From NCBI GenBank assembly GCA_011391755.1, contig JAABPZ010000086.1, positions 1 to 6,474 of the forward strand: DNA of 6,474 nt. The letters run 5' to 3'. Made by a program: the position numbers and the translations under genes. This DNA is from Methanothrix sp. (GTDB taxonomy: Archaea; Halobacteriota; Methanosarcinia; Methanotrichales; Methanotrichaceae). Positions 1 to 5,467 of the stretch are shown piece by piece (the first letter of the stretch is position 1; each line of letters begins with the position of its first letter). The notes beneath the pieces were generated by a model. That model ran no database searches. It was not told where the DNA came from and saw nothing but the letters and a program-made list of their open reading frames with translations.

Positions 1-60
1 CTAGCTCTGCGATCGCCTTGCTCTTCATCGTCCATCATGTCACTCAATACATCGCAAGAT
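1..60 (-). other. Short sequence downstream of the TPR gene; possible start of another gene
   Basis: After the TPR stop codon one minus-strand frame stays open to the window edge. Two adjacent ATG codons near positions 34-39 would start a peptide beginning MMDDEEQGDRRA. The sequence just before these ATGs is only weakly like a Shine-Dalgarno. Sixty bases are too few to decide whether this is the first part of a downstream gene or simply spacer. Confidence 0.15.
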
Positions 61-564
61 TTAGCAGCTTCCTTTTGCGGTCATCTTGTCATAACTGTTG
101 ATGACTACTGCGGCCTCGTCTTCCCGGCCAAGGGCCATAAGAGATTGACCCTTCATGGATAGGGCCTCTGAGGATAAGGCCAGACAATTGGATGAATTAA
201 GTGGCATGATCTTAATTACCTCATCGAAACACCTGTAAGCCTCCTCAAATTTGAGGGAATCTGAGGATGTGACCCCCCAATTGTACATGGCAATGCCCAT
301 ATCGAGCCAAGCCTCTGCAGAAGCCTCTAAGTCTCCAGAGCTGAATGCTATCGATTCTTCAAAGCTTCTTGCTGATTCCTCGTATCTGCCCAGGGCCGTG
401 AGGGCTTGACCTCTTCCGCTCATGGCCTTTGCAGATTTTGGATCGATTTTAAAGACAGCATCATATTCCGTTATGGATTCGTTATAGCGTCCAAGGGCAT
501 AAAGGGCATCTGCCTTGGCAGACAAGGCTGACACATCCTGGGGTTTCAAGCTTATTACCTTATT
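61..564 (-). pseudogene. TPR-repeat protein, 5'-truncated at the IS630 insertion
   Basis: This encodes a tetratricopeptide-repeat protein, a helical scaffold family for protein-protein contacts; no partner can be named. Counting from a TTG at 547-549, about four TPR units are visible (roughly residues 7-40, 41-75, 79-122 with an insertion, and 125-158), with typical ALxALGRYxES and DP/KP turn signatures. The frame stays open upstream of that TTG into the end of the insertion sequence, reading INKVISLKPQD, which looks like the last helix of a preceding TPR unit. So the TTG is probably not the native start, and the gene appears cut by the element at about 565. No convincing N-terminal TPR sequence lies on the other side of the element, suggesting a later deletion or rearrangement. 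No Shine-Dalgarno precedes the TTG; any expression would need read-through from the transposase. A short native protein starting nearby is the alternative. Confidence 0.7.
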
Positions 565-604
565 TATAGTCAGGAACCTAACTTTTTAAACCAATCTGCC
601 CCTC
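565..604 (+). repeat. IS630 left terminal inverted repeat
   Basis: Read inward, this end begins TATAGT and shares with the opposite end a G at +10, AC at +12/13, AACT at +16 to +19, TTTA at +21 to +24 and CCCCT at +35 to +39. The orfB stop codon lies inside it (570-572), as is common in compact insertion sequences. Confidence 0.8.
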
Positions 605-1100
605 CAAGAAAACGCTCGATCCAATACCCTGCAAAGCTTAGTTTTGAAGCGTTTGCGAGAAATGAATCTTGAATCAGTGACCTCATGTGATCGATATCAT
701 GGACAAAGTTCCTGGATATTACTCTCTTAATGCTTTTCCATATGAATTCGATTGGATTCAAATCAGGAGAATATTTTGGAAGAAAAATTAAAATTATACC
801 ATGCTCTTTTGCACATTGAATTGTGTAATGTGCCCTATGGGATGTAAAATTATCACAAAGGATAGCTATCTTATGAAGAGGGTTCTTCTCCCTAATTGTT
901 TTTAAAAATTCCCCCACATCTTCCTTCGTTGAATGCTCCTTAAAATCAATGACTGATGTACCATTAAGCATATAGCATCCAAATGCATTAGCTTTCATTT
1001 TTTCTGTATTTTTATAGATTGTTGGTTTGCCAAAAGACCAAAGACGTTGAGTATTTGACGTAGTTTGCGGCGAAGATTCATCCATAAAACCAATGATCAT
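570..1100 (-). CDS. IS630 family transposase, orfB (DDE catalytic domain)
   Basis: This is the catalytic half of the transposase, which cuts and joins DNA at the element ends and at TA target sites. Acidic residues are visible in order, numbered from the first ATG: D7 in GFMDESSP, D83 in ILCDNFTSHRA, and E118 in SPDLNPIEFIWK. The second aspartate and the glutamate are separated by 34 residues, the DD34E spacing of IS630/Tc1. The KYSPDLNPIE block is itself diagnostic. The frame lies at -1 relative to orfA and remains open upstream through the A-run at 1124-1130, so the working protein is probably an orfA-orfB fusion of 343 residues, the usual family length. Initiation at the internal ATG (1098-1100) would give a catalytic domain without DNA binding. 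No strong Shine-Dalgarno precedes that ATG, which supports the fusion. Confidence 0.92.
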   Translation of the reverse strand: MIIGFMDESSPQTTSNTQRLWSFGKPTIYKNTEKMKANAFGCYMLNGTSVIDFKEHSTKEDVGEFLKTIREKNPLHKIAILCDNFTSHRAHYTIQCAKEHGIILIFLPKYSPDLNPIEFIWKSIKRVISRNFVHDIDHMRSLIQDSFLANASKLSFAGYWIERFLGGADWFKKLGS

Positions 1101-1111
1101 ATCTCTATTAA

Positions 1112-1600
1112 TTATTGATAAACTTTTTTTAAAAGTTCTTCAGCATTTGCGGGTCTTCGATAGTCATGTGGAAATGGTTTAGCGCATTTCATACCGATAT
1201 TTTTCAAAATTATTCGGATCTGTTTATTTGTATATTCTACAATAAATTCTTTAAATATAAGCTCCCTAACCTCTTCTGTAGTCCAGGTATCATTTTGCTT
1301 AAGAAGTTGAACTAGCTGTCCTTTTTGAGCATCTGTAAGCTTCGACGGTCTGCCACCTGCATATTTGGGAATCAAGCCCTTATAGCCCATTTCATTCCAT
1401 CTATCTTGCCAAATATATCCTACACGTTTTGTTATTCCGACTAACTTAGCCGATTCGGATACCCCCCTCCCATCATAACGATATTTGATAAAATACAATC
1501 GTCTCAAGATTTTTGCATCATTCTCAAGATTTTTTATTCGTTTATTGAGTATATCTGTGCTCATATGATGTTTAATATGGATCTCTTCTGGGCGAGACAT
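1112..1600 (-). CDS. IS630 family transposase, orfA (helix-turn-helix DNA-binding part)
   Basis: This is the N-terminal half of the transposase, which recognises the terminal repeats. Residues about 28-70 form a first helix-turn-helix (GVSESAKLVGITKRVGYIWQ). A GGRPSKLT linker at 82-89 follows, then a second, winged-helix-like domain at about 90-140 with the TTEEVRELI and NKQIRIILKNIGM pattern typical of IS630. The frame stops shortly after a run of seven adenines. Slippage there continues into orfB, and the slipped product reads ELLKKSLSIINRDMIIGFMDE through the junction. The ATG at 1598-1600 has no clear Shine-Dalgarno, but a TATA-like box lies about 25 nt upstream, so the message is probably leaderless or nearly so. 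Confidence 0.9.
   Translation of the reverse strand: MSRPEEIHIKHHMSTDILNKRIKNLENDAKILRRLYFIKYRYDGRGVSESAKLVGITKRVGYIWQDRWNEMGYKGLIPKYAGGRPSKLTDAQKGQLVQLLKQNDTWTTEEVRELIFKEFIVEYTNKQIRIILKNIGMKCAKPFPHDYRRPANAEELLKKVYQ
1123..1130 (-). promoter_or_regulatory. Probable -1 ribosomal frameshift site (A AAA AAA G) joining orfA and orfB
   Basis: In the orfA frame the minus strand reads TTA AAA AAA GTT. The seven adenines form the X XXY YYZ slippery heptamer in the zero frame, followed by G. A -1 slip after the two lysine codons continues directly into the orfB frame with no stop before the catalytic domain. Several IS families, including IS630 members, express transposase in this way. An indel mutation in a homopolymer would look the same in one copy. 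Confidence 0.65.
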
Positions 1601-1610
1601 AGTAAATAAT

Positions 1611-1650
1611 AAGGGGATAATTAGTATAAATAGTTTAGTGCAGAACTATA
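1611..1650 (-). repeat. IS630 right terminal inverted repeat
   Basis: Read inward on the minus strand, this end begins TATAGT and matches the left end at about 27 of 40 positions. It also contains the presumed transposase promoter. Confidence 0.8.
1624..1633 (-). promoter_or_regulatory. TATA-like box for the transposase
   Basis: The minus strand reads TATTTATA at 1632-1625, close to the archaeal box A consensus and inside the right inverted repeat. Its centre lies about 28 nt from the orfA ATG. Transcription starting about 25 nt downstream would begin within a few bases of that ATG, fitting a leaderless message and explaining the missing Shine-Dalgarno. Placing the promoter inside the terminal repeat would let transposase bound there repress its own synthesis (inference). 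Confidence 0.45.
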
Positions 1651-2090
1651 TTAGCTGCCCGATCCAACCCGACTCTTTGCTCCCTTGGAAATGGAGTTGA
1701 AACAAGAGGCTCGAAGCAGGGACGAATCTCGGGATCTATGCTAATCAGCTTGTAGTGCTTCATAGACGCCTACCCCCATCATCCACGTTGTTTGATATCC
1801 TTTTCCACACTCATTCCCATGCCGATAGCACAGATTGCATCGACATCTTGCCATTGATAGGGCAAGCCTGAAACGGCATATCGACATTACTGGATATAAG
1901 TCTTTCGTCTTTATGATCTTCAGAGCCATACATAAGAAAAATATTGGTCCAAATCCCTCCGATCTAACTATAATTCAGAGAGGAAAGGCGTTATCAATTG
2001 TTAATTTCAATTCGCTTGTAGCGTAAATATTTCATTAAGTATTTTATATTTAATTAAAGACAGGTGTCGTACTTAGATATAACTGTATGA
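1651..2090. other. Gene-poor stretch between the IS and the ars promoter; possible decayed coding remnants
   Basis: No frame here gives a convincing intact protein. On the minus strand several successive short open segments in different frames look protein-like. One follows a stop at about 1960 and contains GSEDHKDERLISSN. Another contains LPYQWQDVDAICAIGMGMSV. A third starts at an ATG near 1763 (MKHYKLISIDPEIRPCFEP) and runs into the insertion sequence. Such a pattern could be a gene broken by several frameshifts and then cut by the element, but the family is not recognised. Plus-strand frames are equally short, so chance is possible. The AT-rich part at 2030-2060 includes a TATA-like TTTATATTTAAT that could be an additional upstream promoter. 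Confidence 0.3.
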
Positions 2091-2108
2091 CGGGAAAATC
2101 TTATATAT
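2091..2108 (+). promoter_or_regulatory. Archaeal promoter (BRE plus TATA box) of the ars operon
   Basis: A purine-rich BRE-like CGGGAAAA at 2091-2098 is followed by the TATA box TTATATAT at 2101-2108. Transcription is expected about 22-27 nt downstream of the TATA centre, near 2127-2132. That gives a leader of about 100 nt before the first ATG at 2231. The predicted start falls inside the inverted repeat at 2115-2140. Confidence 0.6.
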
Positions 2109-2114
2109 CGAAAT

Positions 2115-2140
2115 GGCTGGATATGGATGGCCATACAGCC
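2115..2140 (+). promoter_or_regulatory. Inverted repeat over the predicted start site; candidate ArsR operator
   Basis: The left arm is GGCTG GA TATGG (2115-2126) and the right arm is CCATA CAGCC (2131-2140). The arms are complementary apart from a two-base bulge, with a 4-nt spacer containing the centre. The site lies just downstream of the TATA box and covers the expected start site. A dimeric winged-helix repressor bound there would block polymerase. ArsR-family repressors bind imperfect dyads of this size at their own promoters; binding here is inferred. Confidence 0.5.
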
Positions 2141-2230
2141 CTGCAGTTTGGGCGGATAAAGATGCATGGAATTTAGAAGTTAATACTGTGGCAGATCTAC
2201 TGAGGAAGCACAAAAAGGTGAACGACCAAA

Positions 2231-2380
2231 ATGAACACCGTGAAATGCGAAATATGCAATGGAGAAGTAGAGTCCCTCTTCATAGTAAGTCACAAAGAGC
2301 GAGGTAGAATAAGGATATGCAAGAATTGTTTGAAGCAAGAAGCGCAAAACCTCCTGGCCCAAAAAGGCTGCTGCAATTAA
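2231..2380 (+). CDS. Small Cys-rich zinc-ribbon-like protein, first gene of the ars operon (49 aa)
   Basis: This is a 49-residue ORF with two CxxC knuckles: C6-x2-C9 (KCEIC) and C30-x2-C33 (ICKNC), 20 residues apart, the layout of a small zinc ribbon. The tail ends in KGCCN, adding the vicinal pair C47-C48. A Shine-Dalgarno GGTGA at 2217-2221 sits 9 nt before the ATG. The stop at 2378-2380 is immediately followed by the arsR Shine-Dalgarno, so translation of the two is probably coupled. I do not recognise a named family. A zinc-binding or thiol-based arsenite-binding role fits the cysteines and the operon, but is inference. A longer overlapping frame starting at 2113 covers the promoter dyad and is less credible, because its ATG lies only a few bases after the TATA box. 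Confidence 0.72.
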   Translation: MNTVKCEICNGEVESLFIVSHKERGRIRICKNCLKQEAQNLLAQKGCCN

Positions 2381-2390
2381 GAGGGGATCA
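2381..2390 (+). promoter_or_regulatory. Shine-Dalgarno that fixes the arsR start
   Basis: GAGGGGATCA differs at only one internal base from the corresponding part of the archaeal consensus GGAGGTGATCA. It lies 4 nt before the ATG at 2395 (about 8 nt from its GAGGGG core), favouring that start over the upstream in-frame ATG at 2317, which lies inside the preceding small gene. Confidence 0.7.
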
Positions 2391-2394
2391 TTCC

Positions 2395-2802
2395 ATGACA
2401 TGTGTTCCAAAAGAGGCTGTCAACAGGATGACGCGGCTGATCGGGGATGCCGATAAAGCCGAGTGCAAAGTCAATAAACTGCGAACCATTACAAGCAAGC
2501 TGGACGAGAAGGAAATCGAAGTTGAGGCAGAAATATTCAAGGCGTTGGCCGATCCCTGCCGCCTCAAGATCCTATCGCTTCTACGGGAAGGCGAGCTATG
2601 CGCCTGCGAGATCATGGTCGGCGTGGACCGACCCCAATCCAGCACTTCTCACCATCTCTCTATCCTCAAGGATGCAGGGCTCATCAAAGAGCGTAAGGAC
2701 GGAAGATGGTCCAGATACCGACTATCTGAAGGCGCTGTAATAGAGATGCTCAATTTAGTGAAGCTGATGAAAGAAGCTAAAGTCTTAGAGAGGCAACCAT
2801 AA
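2395..2802 (+). CDS. arsR: ArsR-family arsenite-responsive transcriptional repressor (135 aa)
   Basis: This is a cytoplasmic winged-helix repressor of the ArsR/SmtB family that releases DNA on binding As(III) or Sb(III). The wHTH spans about residues 43-112: FKALADPCRLKILSLL, then the metal-site motif ELCACEIM with C69 and C71 (the ELCVCD site of classical ArsR), the recognition helix QSSTSHHLSILKDAGLI (81-97), and the wing KERKDGRWSRYRL. The third cysteine of the E. coli-type site is replaced (ELCACEIM), but an extra C55 sits in the preceding helix. About 42 residues precede the wHTH, with C3 and C24, longer than in most members. The start at 2395 is chosen for its strong Shine-Dalgarno; an in-frame ATG at 2317 would overlap the upstream small gene. 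The stop abuts the next ATG. It probably controls the promoter at 2091-2140. The family call is firm; arsenic specificity rests on ELCAC and the ACR3 neighbour. Confidence 0.93.
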   Translation: MTCVPKEAVNRMTRLIGDADKAECKVNKLRTITSKLDEKEIEVEAEIFKALADPCRLKILSLLREGELCACEIMVGVDRPQSSTSHHLSILKDAGLIKERKDGRWSRYRLSEGAVIEMLNLVKLMKEAKVLERQP

Positions 2803-3879
2803 ATGACGAAATTCAATACAATTCACAATAACAAAGCCAGCTCAACCCTTTATAGGAAGAATGCAAGTTACAAAGGGTTCTATGTTCTGGGAATTCTGAT
2901 GCTTTCCTTGATAGCTTTTGCTCCTGTGGTGGACGCAGGCTGCAGTTGCAGTGGAGGCACCTGGGATCCCAGTGGTTTCCTGAACTCTGAGGTGGGCACA
3001 GGCCAGCCTGCCCAGCCAGGCAGCGCCCAAAATAGCGCTGCGGGAAATTCAGGGAACGGCACGGCCGGCAGGCAAAAATCGTTCGATAGAGTGGCATCTT
3101 TTCCTAATGGTGCGATCCTCAAGGCTATGAAGAGCGTTTCCAGCTCAGATGTGGTAATGGACGTGTCCAACACAGACAGCTATTCTACATCTCACATTAA
3201 GAACGCCATCCACATTCCCAGCAAAGTCTTCCTTAACGGCGAAGGCAACCTTAAGACCGATGAAGAACTTGCCAAGGTTCTGGGCGATGCCGGTCTCTCC
3301 AGAGACGATTCCATAGTTCTGTACGCCGGCAAAGAGAGCTCTGGCGAGGCTGAATTTGCCTTTTTGGTGCTGCGCTACCTGGGACAAAAAGATGTCAAGC
3401 TCCTGGATGGAAGTCTGGCCGACTGGAAGGCTGCGGGTCTGCCTGAAGAGACTTCAGAGAACATATTGCCGGGCAAGGAATATGGGCCGATGGTCAAGCC
3501 AGAGGTAATCGCGGAATATCAATATGTGAAGTCCGGCCAGGCCCAGATCATAGACGTCCGGCCGTTCGTCGAGTTTGGCAAAGGCCGCATACCTGGTTCT
3601 ATCGCACTGGATCCGGCCAATGTGATCAAAGGGGATAAGATCAAAATAGGGGCGGATTTGAGCACGGTTTTCAGCAGGCTGGACAAAGAAAAGCCGATTG
3701 TGGTCTATTCCGATGATTACAGCCGTTCTGCCCTGGTCTGGTATGCCCTGCAGCTCATGGGATATGAGGCTAGCCTCTACACCTGGGAGGACTGGAAGGC
3801 CCACGAGAACGCAGACGCGCCGGATGGTACGACTCCGGCCGCGGCAGGCTCGAAGTACACCAAGCTGGGTTCGACATAA
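2803..3879 (+). CDS. Membrane-anchored or exported tandem rhodanese-fold protein lacking catalytic cysteines
   Basis: This 358-residue protein has an N-terminal hydrophobic segment (about 25-45), then the CSC motif (C47, C49), then a Ser/Gly/Asn-rich linker (about 50-92). Two rhodanese domains follow: about 93-216 with DVSNTDSYSTSHIKNAIHIP and DGSLADWKAAGLP, and about 230-335 with IIDVRPFVEFGKGRIPGSI and YTWEDWKA. Active rhodaneses carry a Cys at the start of the active loop, after the strand ending in Tyr. Here domain 1 reads VLYAGKESSG and domain 2 reads VVYSDDYSRSA, with Ala and Ser in that place. C47 and C49 are the only cysteines. Cleavage after VDA (43-45) would leave a mature N terminus GCSC; a lipobox reading is weaker because Asp sits at -3. 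The ATG follows the arsR stop directly, with GAGAGG 9 nt upstream. Sulfurtransferase activity is unlikely; a binding or scaffold role outside the membrane, linked to arsenic, is inference. Confidence 0.9.
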   Translation: MTKFNTIHNNKASSTLYRKNASYKGFYVLGILMLSLIAFAPVVDAGCSCSGGTWDPSGFLNSEVGTGQPAQPGSAQNSAAGNSGNGTAGRQKSFDRVASFPNGAILKAMKSVSSSDVVMDVSNTDSYSTSHIKNAIHIPSKVFLNGEGNLKTDEELAKVLGDAGLSRDDSIVLYAGKESSGEAEFAFLVLRYLGQKDVKLLDGSLADWKAAGLPEETSENILPGKEYGPMVKPEVIAEYQYVKSGQAQIIDVRPFVEFGKGRIPGSIALDPANVIKGDKIKIGADLSTVFSRLDKEKPIVVYSDDYSRSALVWYALQLMGYEASLYTWEDWKAHENADAPDGTTPAAAGSKYTKLGST

Positions 3880-3915
3880 TTAATTTTTAATTCTATCAAT
3901 GGAGGGAGGAGTTAA

Positions 3916-4995
3916 ATGTCAAATGGTGTCAGTAAGGGCCTGGATTTCTTATCCCGGTACCTCACTGTCTGGATCTTTGTAGCCATGTTCCTCGGTGTGG
4001 CCGTGGGCTATTATGCTCCAGGCATTACCCAGTTCATCTTAAGCCTGCAGATCGGCACAACATCAATACCTATCGCCATCGGCCTGATTCTCATGATGTA
4101 CCCGCCCCTGGCCAAGGTGAAATATGAAGAGCTGGGTAAGGTCTTCCAGGATAAAAAGGTCCTCAGCCTTTCTCTCATACAGAACTGGATCATTGGTCCG
4201 ATTCTGATGTTTGCATTGGCGGTAATCTTCCTGAGAGATTATCCTCATCTCATGTACGGCATAATCCTCATTAGTCTGGCTCGCTGCATCGCCATGGTCA
4301 TCGTCTGGAATGAGCTGGCTCGCGGCTGCACCGAGTACTGCGCCGCCCTAGTAGGGCTCAACACCATATTCCAGGTGCTGTTTTATTCCGTCTACGCTTA
4401 TGTTTTTATTACTGTGCTGCCGGCAGCCCTGGGAATCGCGGAGGGAACACTGGTCAATGTAACAATTGCCCAGATTGCACAGAGCGTATTCATCTATCTG
4501 GGCATACCCTTCCTGGCCGGCATAATCACCAGATTCAGCCTTATTAAGGCCAAAGGAAGAGTCTGGTACGAGAGGGATTTCATACCTAAAATCTCGCCCC
4601 TGACCCTCATTGCCCTGCTCTTCACCATTGTGGTGATGTTTTCTTTGAAAGGAGACTACATCATCCAGCTTCCCCTGGATGTGGTTCGGGTGGCCGTGCC
4701 TCTGGCCATTTACTTCCTGCTCATGTTCTTTGTCAGCTTCTTCATGGCTTACAAGCTGGGAGTTAACTACGAGAACACGGCTGCTCTGTCCTTTACTGCG
4801 GCCAGCAACAACTTCGAGCTGGCCATCGCTGTGGCTGTGGGCGTCTTTGGCATCGCCTCCCAGGAGGCTTTTGCTGCCGTCATTGGGCCACTCATCGAGG
4901 TGCCGATGTTGATCGGACTGGTGAATGTGTCCCTGAAGCTGAGAGACAAATGGCATCGAAGGACGAACACGAACTGCGAACACGGCATTCGCTAA
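3916..4995 (+). CDS. acr3: ACR3-family arsenite efflux transporter (359 aa)
   Basis: This integral membrane carrier exports arsenite from the cytoplasm using the membrane potential or proton gradient. About ten hydrophobic segments span the sequence, starting at about residue 16 and including about 50-66, 90-107, 112-130, 143-170, 185-207, 227-243, 257-278, 297-314 and 320-340. Family hallmarks are visible: [22 protein letters not shown] with C124, C138 and C142 in the fourth to fifth segments, where ACR3 carries its essential cysteine, and [20 protein letters not shown] with E301, followed by GPLIEVP with E328. The length is normal for a prokaryotic ACR3. A very strong Shine-Dalgarno GGAGGGAGGAG at 3901-3911 precedes the ATG, and the gap to the rhodanese gene is only 36 nt. 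It is the last gene of the ars operon. The same family is often labelled arsB in databases, although it is unrelated to E. coli ArsB. Confidence 0.96.
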   Translation: MSNGVSKGLDFLSRYLTVWIFVAMFLGVAVGYYAPGITQFILSLQIGTTSIPIAIGLILMMYPPLAKVKYEELGKVFQDKKVLSLSLIQNWIIGPILMFALAVIFLRDYPHLMYGIILISLARCIAMVIVWNELARGCTEYCAALVGLNTIFQVLFYSVYAYVFITVLPAALGIAEGTLVNVTIAQIAQSVFIYLGIPFLAGIITRFSLIKAKGRVWYERDFIPKISPLTLIALLFTIVVMFSLKGDYIIQLPLDVVRVAVPLAIYFLLMFFVSFFMAYKLGVNYENTAALSFTAASNNFELAIAVAVGVFGIASQEAFAAVIGPLIEVPMLIGLVNVSLKLRDKWHRRTNTNCEHGIR

Positions 4996-5015
4996 GCACA
5001 AGCGCACGCTCGTGC
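4996..5015 (+). terminator. Hairpin directly after the acr3 stop codon
   Basis: GCACAAGC at 4996-5003 pairs with GCTCGTGC at 5008-5015, with one A-C mismatch and a 4-nt loop. It starts at the base after the stop codon. No T-run follows, and archaeal termination mostly relies on T-runs, so this may instead be a 3' mRNA stabilising structure. Confidence 0.35.
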
Positions 5016-5463
5016 TCGGTGGCGAAGGTAGTTGCTGCCCAAGAGTAGGGGATTGTGCAGGCAGAGGGAGCCATTACTATAATCAGCGAACGGAAAAGAT
5101 TGCAGTTGTCCCATTGCATAGCAAAGACCTTCGCAAAGGCACATTGCACGCAAGATCTTGTTTTCAAGCACCCTGACTATCAGCTCCATCTCCTCTGGGC
5201 GAAGGAACTGGTCGCGGCTGCTTGCCCGGCCGCGCTCGCACGCGCGTGGTGGCCGGCCCTGGGCAGCCTCACGGCCAGGCGGCAACAGGCCCGCGGGCGG
5301 GAGCCGGTCGCCATTTTAGCCAGATTTATATGATGGTTACCGTCTTAATTGTGGCAGCTTGGGACTTATATTATGCCGTTGAATATCTCGTCACAAAAAC
5401 CGGCAATGTGACCGAGCTATCCAGGGGGAAGGTTTACGACAGCATAAGTCAAATCTGCGTGGA
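5016..5463. other. Gene-poor region between the ars operon and the lipoprotein gene
   Basis: Several frames are open on both strands because stop codons are rare in the GC-rich part, and none shows a recognisable domain or a Shine-Dalgarno. A minus-strand frame contains LRPEEMELIVRVLENKI near 5150-5205, and a plus-strand frame starting at 5055 is open to 5333. Neither can be preferred. The region does contain a GC-rich foldable block and one possible small ORF, both listed separately. Confidence 0.4.
5210..5313. repeat. GC-rich block with nested inverted repeats
   Basis: This roughly 100-bp block is far richer in G and C than its surroundings. Nested pairings are visible: GGCTGC (5216-5221) with GCAGCC (5263-5268), CCGGCC (5226-5231) with GGCCGG (5251-5256), and GCGC (5232-5235) with GCGC (5242-5245). 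A perfect palindrome GCCCGCGGGC follows at 5289-5298. It could be a structured RNA, a repeat family member or a termination region. It resembles no RNA family I can name. Confidence 0.4.
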
Positions 5464-5467
5464 TTAG
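5330..5467 (+). CDS. Doubtful small hydrophobic ORF (45 aa)
   Basis: Two consecutive ATG codons open a 45-residue frame beginning MMVTVLIVAAWDLYYAVEYL, a hydrophobic first half with a polar tail, so a small membrane peptide is conceivable. TTTATA at 5325-5330 just before it could be a TATA box, but it is too close to drive this ATG, and no Shine-Dalgarno is seen. The end overlaps the convergent gene by 4 nt. Family unknown; it may be a chance frame. Confidence 0.2.
   Translation: MMVTVLIVAAWDLYYAVEYLVTKTGNVTELSRGKVYDSISQICVD

Larger units (their letters stand above)
565..1650 (-). mobile_element. IS630/Tc1-mariner family insertion sequence, about 1.08 kb, complete
   Basis: The element carries a two-part DD34E transposase bounded by imperfect inverted repeats. 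Both outer ends read TATAGT inwards: 565-570 on the plus strand and 1650-1645 on the minus strand. The outer TA on each side (565-566 and 1649-1650) fits the TA target duplication of this family, giving about 1082 bp between the duplicated dinucleotides. Roughly 27 of the first 40 positions match between the two ends by eye. The element is clearly more AT-rich than the ars operon and the genes at the right edge, as expected for a recently acquired element. It lies against the truncated TPR gene. Both reading frames are intact and the catalytic residues are present, so it may be active. Confidence 0.9.

Noticed and set aside
1741..1929. Minus-strand 62-aa frame beginning MALKIIKTKD
   Set aside because: It has no Shine-Dalgarno or recognisable domain, and neighbouring frames over the same bases look at least as protein-like.
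1835..2026. Plus-strand 63-aa frame beginning MHRHLAIDRA
   Set aside because: It has no ribosome-binding site, no domain and no promoter placed to drive it; probably a chance frame.
2113..2307. Plus-strand 64-aa frame starting MAGYGWPYSP upstream of the zinc-ribbon gene
   Set aside because: Its ATG lies 5 nt after the TATA box, upstream of the predicted transcription start, it overlaps the candidate operator and the better-supported 2231-2380 frame, and it lacks a Shine-Dalgarno.
2317..2394. Longer N terminus for ArsR from the ATG at 2317
   Set aside because: It would lie entirely inside the preceding small gene, while the ATG at 2395 has a near-consensus Shine-Dalgarno.
4348..5007. Minus-strand 219-aa frame antisense to acr3
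   Set aside because: It lies opposite a certain transporter gene and its His/Gln-rich composition mirrors hydrophobic codons on the other strand.
4992..5333. Overlapping open frames on both strands through the GC-rich block
   Set aside because: Low stop-codon frequency in GC-rich DNA explains them, and the Arg/Ala-rich translations show no motif or ribosome-binding site.
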